The notes: generated from the letters alone by a model not told the origin. DNA of 40,349 nucleotides from a virus (IMGVR_UViG_3300035670_000535:1-40349), one strand, 5' to 3'. Shown: positions 13,253 through 20,682, counted from the first letter of the stretch. Translations and numbers: made by a program.

Positions 13253-13556
13253 CACATCCCTCCGATCCACATTTACACGGGATAATGTCGCACACGCACT
13301 CTTTCTTGGCCGTAAAAACATAGGCTTCATCAAAGATAGTCATTGTTGTTGTCATACCAAGAAATCCCCCGGCCTTTTTCTTCAACTCTAAGTCCTTCTG
13401 GTTTAATGCTTTGGCAACTAAACGTGCATCTTTTTTATTGTGGTAATAGCCGATGTAGTTCAACGGGCAGGGGACACGTTTCATTGTCTTAAGATCGACA
13501 ACAGACCACCAATGGCCATCACGCATAGCCTCGTACCTATCATTTTTACGTTTCAT
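13242..13556 (-). CDS. Small protein with Cys-rich tail, unknown
   Basis: The 104-residue product begins basic and aromatic (DGHWWSVVDLKTMKRV; YIGYYHNKKDARLVAKALN) and ends in CVCDIIPCKCGSEGC, six closely spaced cysteines. The tail may bind zinc. It overlaps both neighbours (ATGA with the upstream gene). A CTTAAG site is in the coding sequence. No family is known. Confidence 0.55.
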   Translation of the reverse strand: MKRKNDRYEAMRDGHWWSVVDLKTMKRVPCPLNYIGYYHNKKDARLVAKALNQKDLELKKKAGGFLGMTTTMTIFDEAYVFTAKKECVCDIIPCKCGSEGCDEA

Positions 13557-13933
13557 CTGGTCATCGCTTTCTGATACTCGGCAACAATGTCCACAACTTG
13601 ATGTTTTGTATCCACAAGTATTTCCTCAAGACGCTTCCACACAACATCCGGGCCATGCTCGGTGAACTCCTCGTACAGTTTCTCCGCTTGAAACCCACTA
13701 CCGTCATAGAAACAACGACAGCCAATGAACTGACACGTGTCTCTCATGTAGGTAGAACCATCAAAGTACGTTCTCCAATGAACACCTAGATCCATCCCGT
13801 TAATGCTCGTAGCCCACGGCCGGAAGATAAATGTTGCGGCACCTTGATCGTTGCTCAGGATAAATGTGAACTCTGTTGTCCCTGAGTTACGGTACGAACT
13901 GCACCGAATCTCTCGATTAAGTTCACTACTCAT
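13553..13933 (-). CDS. Hypothetical protein
   Basis: The 126-residue product has a beta-rich N-terminal half (TTEFTFILSNDQGAATFIF), a cluster CQFIGCRCF, and a C-terminal helix. It overlaps the 49-residue gene upstream by eight bases (ATGAGTAG). I recognise no domain. Confidence 0.55.
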   Translation of the reverse strand: MSSELNREIRCSSYRNSGTTEFTFILSNDQGAATFIFRPWATSINGMDLGVHWRTYFDGSTYMRDTCQFIGCRCFYDGSGFQAEKLYEEFTEHGPDVVWKRLEEILVDTKHQVVDIVAEYQKAMTR

Positions 13934-14075
13934 AAGTCCTCGCTAACTCACGGTTCAACCGGTTGTACTCGACTTCCATCTCCCGGAGCCGGGCTTCCAG
14001 TTCTGCCACCTTCTGCCATGCCCTCATGTTGTCCTTCAGGATCATCTTGTAATCCTGACATTTTGTGCATTCCAT
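13926..14075 (-). CDS. 49-residue coiled-coil protein, in dual-coding overlap
   Basis: The product starts with MECTKCQDY (a CxxC pair) and continues as a near-perfect amphipathic helix (WQKVAELEARLREMEVEY). It overlaps the next gene as ATGAGTAG, the tight coupling used throughout this operon. Most of it lies inside the longer frame 13948-14241, so one of the two frames may be unused in its overlapping part. The helical pattern and tight junction favour this frame. Confidence 0.5.
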   Translation of the reverse strand: MECTKCQDYKMILKDNMRAWQKVAELEARLREMEVEYNRLNRELARTYE

Positions 14076-14241
14076 AGTTTTTTGTTCTTCCCTTCGGGTA
14101 ATCGACAGTTGCGTAGCCCTTCATTAGGTCTGCGCCGAAACGGTCACGGAATGTTCGGCACCATTCGTCTTGTTGTGCCGGGGTCATGTCACCCCAGCGG
14201 CCGAACACGATGCCTATCTCGGCTCCGCTACCTATCGCCAT
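13948..14241 (-). CDS. Small protein, unknown; 3' part overlaps another frame
   Basis: The first 60 or so of 97 residues look like a real protein (GIVFGRWGDMTPAQQDEWCRT, then FRDRFGADLMKGYATVDYP). The remainder, Gly/Pro/Ser/Glu-rich, coincides with the 49-residue coiled-coil gene in another frame and may be run-on after loss of an earlier stop. It starts in a short overlap with the Cys-rich gene. Confidence 0.45.
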   Translation of the reverse strand: MAIGSGAEIGIVFGRWGDMTPAQQDEWCRTFRDRFGADLMKGYATVDYPKGRTKNYGMHKMSGLQDDPEGQHEGMAEGGRTGSPAPGDGSRVQPVEP

Positions 14242-14407
14242 CTTGATCCTCGTCGTCTGGGTCTACGTTGTCATTGCAGTCGCAGTAGCAGTCATCTGGA
14301 CATTCGCCTGACTCATGCTCGCAGTCGTGACACGTTTCGTCCGTGCAGTAATCACACGGCCCGTGTTCCCAGTTGAACCCGACATTACAGGTACAACGGT
14401 TCGCCAT
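14228..14407 (-). CDS. Cys-rich acidic small protein
   Basis: The ATG at 14407 overlaps the TAA of the previous gene (TAATG) and gives 59 residues with ten or more cysteines (RCTCNVG, CDYCTDETCHDCEH, CPDDCYCDC), ending in a run of Asp. It probably binds several zinc ions or is disulfide-rich; no secretion signal is seen, so zinc is more likely. Function unknown. Confidence 0.55.
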   Translation of the reverse strand: MANRCTCNVGFNWEHGPCDYCTDETCHDCEHESGECPDDCYCDCNDNVDPDDEDQDGDR

Positions 14408-14598
14408 TAGAACGGCTCCGGTTCCTGCTCCCGAATCCATGCCTCGATCAGAAGATCACGGAACAGGCGGCTCCGCTTCACGCCACGCTTCTCACAGAGG
14501 AAAGCGATCTGCTCCAACTGCTTCTGTGTGACACGGAGGCCGATGATCCGGATCGACGCTTCGGTTGCGTCTGGATCGACGGTACGTTTGTTCGCCAT
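14407..14598 (-). CDS. Ribbon-helix-helix-like DNA-binding protein
   Basis: This 63-residue protein has a short strand (IRIIGLRVT) followed by two helices (QLEQIAFLCEKRGV and RSRLFRDLLIEAWI), the ribbon-helix-helix pattern of Arc/CopG repressors. It would bind DNA as a dimer at palindromic sites and is the best candidate for a phage-encoded reader of the repeated CTTAAG palindrome; that link is speculation. It starts at TGATG, overlapping the stop of the annealing-protein gene. Confidence 0.65.
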   Translation of the reverse strand: MANKRTVDPDATEASIRIIGLRVTQKQLEQIAFLCEKRGVKRSRLFRDLLIEAWIREQEPEPF

Positions 14599-15266
14599 CA
14601 CGCACCTTCCTTGAATGACTTGAGTTCACGGAATGCCTCCCTTAAGGCAGGAAGGTCGATCTCACGGATCGGCTTGTTCCAGTCGAGGCCAGCGTTCTGT
14701 GCCACCGTGGCAGGTTCCAGACCGGCCTTCTCGCAGGCGACCATGAACTGTGTGCGCTGTTCTTCTGTGATCTCACCCGGCACTTGCTGTGCGGCGATCT
14801 TGTTAGCCATGCGCTCTGCCACCTCAGCGGCCTTGTTCACCGGCTTAGGTGCGGCACGTACAGGGCTGGGCTGGTCTACGTCATCCCATTCCTGCTTCGT
14901 CCAGAGAGACAGGCAGATACCGAAACGCATAGCGGCGTTACGGAGGAAGTCAGAGACCAGTTCCTTGTCGAGGTCTGCCTTGTCAGCGGCGACTGAGCCG
15001 ACACCGAGGCGGCCTTGGCCGAGTAGTTGGAGTTCTCCCCACATCGTTGCGATGCCGTTCTGAACGTGGATAGCCGGACGGCCGTTCTCCCAACCACAAG
15101 GAACCCAACGCCAGTTCGGGTCGATCTCGATCAGGATCTTGGTGATGTCGGCGTGACCCACGAAGTCGAGTTGGCGACCGCCCTTGGGCAGTTTGCCGAC
15201 GATCTTCGGATCGGGTACGGCGTAGTGCTTGAGAACGTCAAGCAGGGCTTTCGTGTTTTCTTCCAT
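14598..15266 (-). CDS. Single-strand annealing protein (Sak/Erf-type candidate)
   Basis: This 222-residue protein directly follows the exonuclease gene. Motifs include LLDVLKHYAVPDP, a beta-rich core (DFVGHADITKILIEID; WGELQLLGQGRLGVGSVAAD) and KADLDKELVSDFLRNAAMRFG, resembling the segment before the helix in Rad52/Sak- or Erf-like annealing proteins. Together with the exonuclease it would form a two-component recombinase of the Red type. The exact family is uncertain. Confidence 0.7.
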   Translation of the reverse strand: MEENTKALLDVLKHYAVPDPKIVGKLPKGGRQLDFVGHADITKILIEIDPNWRWVPCGWENGRPAIHVQNGIATMWGELQLLGQGRLGVGSVAADKADLDKELVSDFLRNAAMRFGICLSLWTKQEWDDVDQPSPVRAAPKPVNKAAEVAERMANKIAAQQVPGEITEEQRTQFMVACEKAGLEPATVAQNAGLDWNKPIREIDLPALREAFRELKSFKEGA

Positions 15267-15268
15267 GA

Positions 15269-16225
15269 TTACTTGCTCCCCTTCAATAGGAATGTGCGTG
15301 TGGTCACTTGCTTGCTGAACTGCTTTGCGATGTCCGGGTGGGCGGCCTTGAATGCCTTGATGTCAAGAGATTCCCGTGACTGTCCCTTCCATGTCGCAAC
15401 TGTGACACCCTTGATAGTAGCGGTGTCTGCGTCTCCCATCAACTCGCAGATGCGAGCCTTCAACTGATCTTCGAGTTCGGCGTAAGCCTTGGCCTCAGAC
15501 TTAACGTGACGGAACTGCTCGACAACTTCTTCCAGTTCGTCAGGCAACTCAATAATCTTGGGTTCTGACTTAGGGTAGCGAGTCGAGATGGTTTCGTATG
15601 ACCACTTCACACCGACCGGGGTCATGCCGAGGTCAATGGCGTTGAGCCACTTCTCGACAGCAGAGATGTGTTCTGCCTGCTCCGCTGGGGTGATGTGCTG
15701 TGTGTGGAGATGCAACTTCATCGACGGGTCAAAGACTGCCCACGTGATTTCCTGCACGTCTGCACAGATGGCCTGCTGTACACCTTGGATACGCCAATAG
15801 TCCGGCAGTTCGCCTTCCCATGTACGGGTGGTGGTCTTGATCTCCAGCACCTTGCGCTCATCACCTTGCTCGTTGAAGCCGTCGAGGGTTGCGATCATTC
15901 GTGCGCCACCCTTGGACTCAGCGACGAACATTTCGTCCGGCGTGATGAACTCGATACCGAGACGGTCAGATGCCCATTGCATGATCGGGTCTTCCAGACG
16001 GTTGCCTCGCTCCATCGCCTCGTTCGGTGCGACCGGCGTGGGTGGAACCTCAGAGAGAAGTTCAGCGGCGTACGTGTCCATCGGAACGAAAGGATGAAGA
16101 CCGTAGATAGCGGCGGCCGCCGAGGCCGACACTCGCTTGTTCCCCTTCTCGTCCCAGAACCGGGCGTTCAGCCAGTCCCCCGACCCATGTGTGGGCTTAG
16201 TGATCCGATACCTATGAAGTGCCAT
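15269..16225 (-). CDS. YqaJ-type (lambda-exonuclease-like) nuclease
   Basis: The 318-residue protein contains the YqaJ fold markers in order: GSGDWLNARF and VSASAAAAIYG near the start, MERGNRLEDP (Glu 72/78), ATLDGF (Asp 115), VLEIKTTT (Glu 128, Lys 130) and YWRIQGVQQAICAD. It degrades one strand of duplex DNA to feed the annealing partner downstream. AAGGGGGCCAC precedes the ATG. A dedicated promoter (16285-16257) and CRP-type operator lie upstream, inside the end of the previous gene. Confidence 0.9.
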   Translation of the reverse strand: MALHRYRITKPTHGSGDWLNARFWDEKGNKRVSASAAAAIYGLHPFVPMDTYAAELLSEVPPTPVAPNEAMERGNRLEDPIMQWASDRLGIEFITPDEMFVAESKGGARMIATLDGFNEQGDERKVLEIKTTTRTWEGELPDYWRIQGVQQAICADVQEITWAVFDPSMKLHLHTQHITPAEQAEHISAVEKWLNAIDLGMTPVGVKWSYETISTRYPKSEPKIIELPDELEEVVEQFRHVKSEAKAYAELEDQLKARICELMGDADTATIKGVTVATWKGQSRESLDIKAFKAAHPDIAKQFSKQVTTRTFLLKGSK

Positions 16226-16256
16226 GTGGCCCCCTTCTGTGTTGATGTTGTCGGCG

Positions 16257-16285
16257 ACTCTACACAGGGGGTGTTACACGGTCAA
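16257..16285 (-). promoter_or_regulatory. Leftward promoter of the recombination operon
   Basis: On the minus strand TTGACC (16285-16280), a 17-base spacer, then TAGAGT (16262-16257). The predicted start near 16250 leaves a short leader with the ribosome site of the exonuclease gene. Confidence 0.65.
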
Positions 16286-16566
16286 GACTCGTTTGACGTT
16301 TCCTCTGGTTTTGTGACCAAAGTCACGTCACGAACCATTGCGGCAGGGATGTGGAACGGGTGGATGCCTTCGCCTTCGGTGATCGTCTGCCATACGGTGA
16401 GATGATCTTTCTTCCCACCGGGTGCATCAGAGGGGACAAGGAACCCTACGGTTGTGACGATGCACTCGCCTTCGTCCTCATAGGTTTCGAGTGCAAGCCA
16501 GCCGCCTTCTCCTGCGTGTGCGTCAGCCCAGCGGATAATGACGATGGGATACTCACTTGCTTCCAT
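16282..16566 (-). CDS. Hypothetical protein
   Basis: The 94-residue product has a beta-rich start (YPIVIIRWADAHAGEGGWLAL), a central SDAPGGKKDHLTVW and a strand-rich C-terminus. I do not recognise it. The promoter and operator of the recombination operon are embedded in its 3' end. It overlaps the zinc-ribbon gene by 14 bases. Confidence 0.6.
   Translation of the reverse strand: MEASEYPIVIIRWADAHAGEGGWLALETYEDEGECIVTTVGFLVPSDAPGGKKDHLTVWQTITEGEGIHPFHIPAAMVRDVTLVTKPEETSNES
16312..16327. promoter_or_regulatory. CRP/GlxR-type operator, second copy
   Basis: TGTGACCAAAGTCACG is the reverse complement of the operator at 5401-5416 except for the last base. It lies 26 bases from the -35 box of the recombination promoter; the first copy lies 25 bases from its own. 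It overlaps codons for Val-Thr-Leu-Val-Thr near the end of the upstream gene. Confidence 0.55.
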
Positions 16567-16684
16567 TGTCCCACTCCCCGTCTGCTTCGCCTTCGGTCTT
16601 GCACATGGGGCAGTTGCGGCCTTCGGTGATGTCCCATCCGTAGTCGCAACTAGGGCAGGTCAGCCAGTTCTTCATTGCCGTCAT
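16553..16684 (-). CDS. 43-residue zinc-ribbon protein
   Basis: ATG at 16684 opens a frame with WLTCPSCDYGWD and CPMCKTEG, two CxxC pairs 12 residues apart, a textbook zinc ribbon. The acidic C-terminus ends DGEWDNGSK. It overlaps the next gene by 14 bases, consistent with coupled translation. Confidence 0.65.
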   Translation of the reverse strand: MTAMKNWLTCPSCDYGWDITEGRNCPMCKTEGEADGEWDNGSK

Positions 16685-16703
16685 GGGTCGAGTTTAGCGA
16701 ACG

Positions 16704-16838
16704 TCAGGCGGCCTGTTTTGGCCGGTTGCGTATGGCAACTAAACGCTCGAAAGCCCTCATAAATGCTTCGTGATCCGGGGCCGGGACAACAACTTTTCGG
16801 AGGTATTGGATCAGGATGTCAATGTCTTGCTCTGTCAT
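16704..16838 (-). CDS. 44-residue helical protein, unknown
   Basis: The ATG at 16838 (MTEQDIDILIQYLRKVVV...) is preferred to the longer frame, which would run into the previous gene. Two helices end in RNRPKQAA. The start is embedded in CTGTC-TTAT-GACAG, a perfect inverted repeat that is a one-base variant of the genome's CTTAAG motif. Confidence 0.5.
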   Translation of the reverse strand: MTEQDIDILIQYLRKVVVPAPDHEAFMRAFERLVAIRNRPKQAA

Positions 16839-16854
16839 AAGACAGGCAAAGGTA

Positions 16855-17127
16855 TCACTTCTTTGGTGTGCGTGGCTTTCGTGCAACTGTTGGTTTTGCC
16901 GCTGTGCCAGCAACCATTCCTTCGAGTTCCGTTAGACGCTTTTCGATGCGGTCAATAGCATCACGCAACGACGAACCACCATTGTTCATCATGTTCTGTT
17001 CAACAGTAGAAACTGCGCTTTCGATCCTCTTCGCCCAACGAACAACTGGTCTTACGACAGTATGAAAGATAACTCCCAATGCGCCGACGACACCACCGGC
17101 TGTGATAATCCATTGTGCCACGCTCAT
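16855..17127 (-). CDS. XhlA-like membrane/coiled-coil protein
   Basis: One N-terminal membrane span (about 4-24, AQWIITAGGVVGALGVIFHTV) is followed by a basic hinge, a coiled-coil (about 55-72, LRDAIDRIEKRLTELEGM) and a basic tail ending RKPRTPKK. The 90-residue layout resembles hemolysin XhlA-type or holin-accessory proteins in reversed topology. It overlaps the 39-residue membrane gene as ATGA. Confidence 0.55.
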   Translation of the reverse strand: MSVAQWIITAGGVVGALGVIFHTVVRPVVRWAKRIESAVSTVEQNMMNNGGSSLRDAIDRIEKRLTELEGMVAGTAAKPTVARKPRTPKK

Positions 17128-17243
17128 TCGTAGAACCAGTCGCTCTTACGTTCGATCTTCACCGCTTCACGATAAATCGAAACAAGGATTACCGCCAAGA
17201 TCAGGCCGAACATTATCCAGCCTGCGACTATTGCCTTAAGCAC
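17124..17243 (-). CDS. 39-residue single-span membrane protein
   Basis: A GTG at 17243 overlaps the endolysin stop by eight bases, and CTTAAG covers the junction. The product is one hydrophobic helix (AIVAGWIMFGLILAVILVSI) with a charged C-terminus. The position between endolysin and XhlA-like gene suggests a pinholin-like or holin-regulating role, by inference. Confidence 0.5.
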   Translation of the reverse strand: MLKAIVAGWIMFGLILAVILVSIYREAVKIERKSDWFYE

Positions 17244-17766
17244 CAGCCTGTTCTTTCTGCTTCTTGACTGCCGCCTTCCATGCGGCCCTGAACTTGTTAG
17301 CGTTGTCTGCCATCTCTGGGGTGAGTTCCACATGGAGCCACTTACCGCCACGTGAACCAGCATTTTCCTTGGCGTTGTAAATCTTTACGCCCTTCTCGCC
17401 TTCGCCACGTGAGCAACGGTAGCCACGGCCCCATCCAAGTTCCTTGTCTTTCACGTTGTCGTCGTAGGCGTAGTCGTGGATCTCTTCGATGCCGAGTTCC
17501 TTTGTGTTGGCGAGCAGGAAGTCCCACATCTCCAGAGCCTTAGCCCGGTCTGTGTAACCGATGTCACACGCACGGCCGGTGGCGTGGACAGACAGCCAGC
17601 GAGGGTCGCCTTTCTTAGCGGCTGGGTTGTTCATCGAACGGTTGGCAAAGATGCCGAGATTCCGGAAGCCACGCTTCTGAGCGATCTGCACGAACTTCTT
17701 GACCCCGGGGCGTGATCCTGTACGGCTGACCCCATCGGTATTTCCTGTGTACTTGCGTGGCATCAT
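17236..17766 (-). CDS. Endolysin, M15-type peptidase
   Basis: The 176-residue protein has the M15/VanY-like zinc-ligand order: SVHATGRACDIGY (His 61, Asp 68) and GKWLHVELTP (His 145, with Glu 147 nearby). These enzymes cleave peptidoglycan cross-links or stems, here for host lysis. There is no signal peptide, so it should cross the membrane through a holin. It overlaps the previous gene by four bases. A C-terminal cell-wall-binding domain is not evident; the end is a Lys/Ala/Gln-rich helix. Confidence 0.82.
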   Translation of the reverse strand: MMPRKYTGNTDGVSRTGSRPGVKKFVQIAQKRGFRNLGIFANRSMNNPAAKKGDPRWLSVHATGRACDIGYTDRAKALEMWDFLLANTKELGIEEIHDYAYDDNVKDKELGWGRGYRCSRGEGEKGVKIYNAKENAGSRGGKWLHVELTPEMADNANKFRAAWKAAVKKQKEQAGA

Positions 17767-18176
17767 GGTCTCCTAATAGCGATGGACATGAGATCAACAA
17801 CGAACGCTATCACACAGAGAAATAAGGCGATCATCCTTGCCGCACCAGACAGAGTGACAATGACGATGACCATACCGGCGATAGTCCACGCACCGCCAAT
17901 GAGGTGCCGGGTGATGCGTGACATGATCTGCCGCCTGACGTGGACTGCGCCGGTGCCTACGTATCCGATAACAGATTCGGCCGCTGTGTTGCCATCCCCG
18001 GGGAGGACGGTGACAGGCTCATTAGAGACGAGGGCTATTTCTCCGGTCTCTACACCGATAGTGGCGGCTTCTAGTTCACCGAGTGTGATCGACCATTGGG
18101 GGAGGTTCTTATCCTCCTCGAACTGTACGACAATAGTGGGTGCCTTAAAGACCCGTCGCAGTATGGCCTCGATCAT
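17763..18176 (-). CDS. Membrane protein of the lysis cassette
   Basis: The 137-residue product has a soluble, beta-rich first part (about 1-80) and two C-terminal membrane spans (about 93-112 and 114-132). It starts as ATGA overlapping the stop of the mucin-like gene. Placement between a holin candidate and the endolysin suggests a role in envelope disruption; no family is recognised. Confidence 0.55.
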   Translation of the reverse strand: MIEAILRRVFKAPTIVVQFEEDKNLPQWSITLGELEAATIGVETGEIALVSNEPVTVLPGDGNTAAESVIGYVGTGAVHVRRQIMSRITRHLIGGAWTIAGMVIVIVTLSGAARMIALFLCVIAFVVDLMSIAIRRP

Positions 18177-19213
18177 CGTCGTCTCCTAGGTGTACTACCC
18201 CCACTCGCTATCGTTGAAATACTAGCAACAGCCGTAATCTGCACAATGGCGGCCGCAACAACTGTGCGCCGCTCCGATTCTGTGACTTGGATCGTGAACT
18301 TAATCGGGCCTATCCCGACCTTCTGAACAAAAACCTTCTCAGGCTTCTTTGTTTCGCTTTCGACGGGGACGAATGGGGCGGAAGATGTTGATGACGATTC
18401 CACCGGCAGGCTCGTCTGAGTCGTCGTCGTCTGGATCGTCGTCGTCGTGGGGGAGGAAGATGTCGATGACGGTCTCTTGCTCTCCGTCGAACTCGTAGTC
18501 GTCTGGGATGGCGGAGAAGGAACCGAACTGCTCGACGGCGGTAACGACACTACCGAGGAACTGGTCGAAGTTGCTGAAAGGCTCGACGGGATCACCGTTG
18601 TTGTCGTAGTCGTCTCCGTCGAGGTTGTCGAGGTCGGCTGGGGTGTAGTCGATGTTGTCGTGGTCGGGACGGGCTGTGTCGTTGTAGTGCTGGACGATGT
18701 TGGCGAACTCGAAGTAGATGTGGCGGTTGTAGGCGTTGGCTCGCTCGTTGTCGTCGTACTCGTTACCCATGTCTCGATGGTACTACTCGTCGTCGTTGTC
18801 GCAACTGTTGTAGTCGTGTCCTCAACTGTTGTAGTTGTTTGTACCGGGGCCGTATCTGTTGATACGTCATACTGAACGCCTTGGTGCCAACGCTCAGGGT
18901 CGCCACAACACACCCCTGCCCTAAGACGGTACATACCGGGTGCAACTGTGTACTGGACAAATGACTGTAAGCCGAACCAGTCGTCATTCGCTGTGAGTAG
19001 TTGCCCTTGCTCGTCATACAGCCAGAGATGAGGATCAGACCAGTAGCCGTCTACCTCGTATGTGCGTACTGAGAAGACAGTCTCTTCTTGGAACTCGAAC
19101 CAGAAGTCAGTTGCGTTAGAAACCCTGAAGTTCTGGGCTTGCGCTGTTGAGGCCAGTACGAGTACCAGTACCCCTATGGTGAAAAGAACGGCCCTAGAGA
19201 GCCGACTCGTCAC
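18173..19213 (-). CDS. Secreted, Thr/Ser-rich mucin-like protein with C-terminal anchor
   Basis: The 346-residue product starts with GTG and a signal peptide (RAVLFTIGVLVLVLASTAQAQ). Next comes a small beta domain (about 27-118) resembling bacterial pre-peptidase C-terminal domains (DPHLWLYDEQGQLLTANDD; YTVAPGMYRLRAG). Then come about 160 residues of almost pure Thr/Ser/Pro stalk, a basic stretch, a hydrophobic helix (VAAAIVQITAVASIST) and a terminal RRRR. It should span from membrane to cell surface. Thr-rich stalks are typical of actinobacterial surface proteins, so host origin is possible. Its place in the lysis cassette also allows a spanin-like or superinfection-exclusion role. Confidence 0.65.
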   Translation of the reverse strand: MTSRLSRAVLFTIGVLVLVLASTAQAQNFRVSNATDFWFEFQEETVFSVRTYEVDGYWSDPHLWLYDEQGQLLTANDDWFGLQSFVQYTVAPGMYRLRAGVCCGDPERWHQGVQYDVSTDTAPVQTTTTVEDTTTTVATTTTSSTIETWVTSTTTTSEPTPTTATSTSSSPTSSSTTTTQPVPTTTTSTTPQPTSTTSTETTTTTTVIPSSLSATSTSSSVVSLPPSSSSVPSPPSQTTTSSTESKRPSSTSSSPTTTTIQTTTTQTSLPVESSSTSSAPFVPVESETKKPEKVFVQKVGIGPIKFTIQVTESERRTVVAAAIVQITAVASISTIASGGSTPRRRR

Positions 19214-19523
19214 TTACCTCAGCCGCCTCTTCCACTTCAGCCTTCTTGGCATTAACCGCTTCACGTGTGGTGGTCTTAACACCGAACGCCTCGTCTACCT
19301 CTTCGGCTGACAACTTGCCATCAAGTGATGCCTGAGCCAACTTGGTCACGACATTAGCGACAGCGGTGAACCCAGCGAGTGCGGCGGCATACCAAAGAGG
19401 CATCTGCTGATCTGGGTTGATGGCGTTGATGACGCTCGAACCGGTGATGATCCCAAGTGAAGAGACGAGGAACAGAGCGACCATACGGCCAGCGATGTCC
19501 TTTGCGATCTTAAGACTCATCAT
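19194..19523 (-). CDS. Holin candidate
   Basis: The 109-residue protein has two membrane spans (about 14-33, MVALFLVSSLGIITGSSVIN, and about 43-62, LWYAAALAGFTAVANVVTKL) and a charged C-terminal tail (EEVDEAFG ... EVEEAAEVSDES). This is a class II-like holin layout at the head of the lysis cassette. It overlaps the mucin-like gene by 20 bases. CTTAAGAC lies within its first codons. Confidence 0.6.
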   Translation of the reverse strand: MMSLKIAKDIAGRMVALFLVSSLGIITGSSVINAINPDQQMPLWYAAALAGFTAVANVVTKLAQASLDGKLSAEEVDEAFGVKTTTREAVNAKKAEVEEAAEVSDESAL

Positions 19524-19569
19524 TTCAGGGCTACCTCTCTGCCCCTCCGTGACTGCTGTCTTAAGTCTA

Positions 19570-20682
19570 TCAGGTCTTAATGATGTAGTTGAAGACGATG
19601 TACGGCTGAAGGTTCCCGTTGGTTGCCCCGACCGACGATGCGCCAGTCACGTCCGAGTTCGGGCCGGTGGTGACGTTCGAGGATGGGCCGTTGGAGGTGT
19701 TGTTCGACGGGCCGCCCGTAGGGGACGTGACTGTGGCCTGAATGAAAGCGTTGATCGAACCGGTCTGGTTGGTGGCAATAAGACCCCAGTTACCACTTGT
19801 TCCGCTGTCATAAATCGTGACACCCGACACGCTGTGTGTGTGGCTTGACAGACCGTGAGTGTGATTCTGCATCTGGTGAGTGTGAGCAGACAGAGAGTGC
19901 GTGTGCGCCGCTGTGCTGTTCTTGTCACCACCAGTTTCACCAATAGTGTCAAAGGCCGTGTCAGAAGAATCAAGACCGACAATGACCTTACCCTTAAGGT
20001 TCGGCAGAATAATGTCAGCACCAGACTTAAAAGAGGCTGGGAGTACAGCCCATAGATCAGGATGGAGAGTCTGCCCGTTGGTGACAGTTGATCCGTCACA
20101 GAGCAACCACCCAGTAGGTGCGCTTGCCCCAATGTACGGTGAGATTACACCGGCAACAGCAAACGACAACTTTGCCGGGGTGACATTCGCATCTTTGATC
20201 TTCGCCGTTTCGACGGCATCGGTGGCAAGACTTGAGGCTCCGACCGTGGCCCACTTCATCCCGTTTGTGGCAGTTGAGTCAGCCTGCAACACGTGAGCAT
20301 TAGTGCCAATAGCCAGACGGTTGATGTCGGTTCCATCGGTGGTGATGAGATCACCCTTGGTTGTCATAGCAGAGGCAACAAGGTTCGCTTCGTCAGCCTC
20401 GTCAGCGGTGAACACCGGGTAGCAAACTGCGCCCGAAGAATGGGCGACAGCGGTAGTGTCATCTTGCCCACGAACAACTGTCAGGGTCAGGGTCGAAACA
20501 CCCGTGACCTTCATCTTTTCTTCTTTGGCGGTACCGGGATCGACAACGATGTAGAACGGATACGTGTTAGGCCAGTTGGTGACAGCGGCCACGGTGAACG
20601 TGGTGTCAGACAGGGTGGGGCTAGAGGTCAGCGTTGTCGAGACACCTGTCCCTGAATAACCCTTTCGTACTGGAAGTGCCAT
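19570..20682 (-). CDS. Tail-collar-domain fibre protein 2
   Basis: The 370-residue virion protein has a beta-rich N-terminus (about 1-80) and a phage tail-collar domain: SPYIGASAPTGWLLCDGSTV, then LPNLKGKVIVGLD. A His-Thr-His repeat region follows (AAHTHSLSAHTHQMQNHTH...), and the end reads YIVFNYIIKT. The same ending and His repeats occur in the collagen-like fibre at 24837, marking paralogues. It probably binds host surface glycans. AGGAGA precedes the ATG. Confidence 0.8.
   Translation of the reverse strand: MALPVRKGYSGTGVSTTLTSSPTLSDTTFTVAAVTNWPNTYPFYIVVDPGTAKEEKMKVTGVSTLTLTVVRGQDDTTAVAHSSGAVCYPVFTADEADEANLVASAMTTKGDLITTDGTDINRLAIGTNAHVLQADSTATNGMKWATVGASSLATDAVETAKIKDANVTPAKLSFAVAGVISPYIGASAPTGWLLCDGSTVTNGQTLHPDLWAVLPASFKSGADIILPNLKGKVIVGLDSSDTAFDTIGETGGDKNSTAAHTHSLSAHTHQMQNHTHGLSSHTHSVSGVTIYDSGTSGNWGLIATNQTGSINAFIQATVTSPTGGPSNNTSNGPSSNVTTGPNSDVTGASSVGATNGNLQPYIVFNYIIKT

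Noticed and set aside
18339-18875. Two overlapping open frames (143 codons minus strand, 142 codons plus strand) opposite or beside the Thr-rich stalk
   Set aside because: They arise from the low-complexity ACN/TCN repeats, which leave all frames open. Their Asp/Asn or Val-rich products have no ribosome sites or neighbour coupling.
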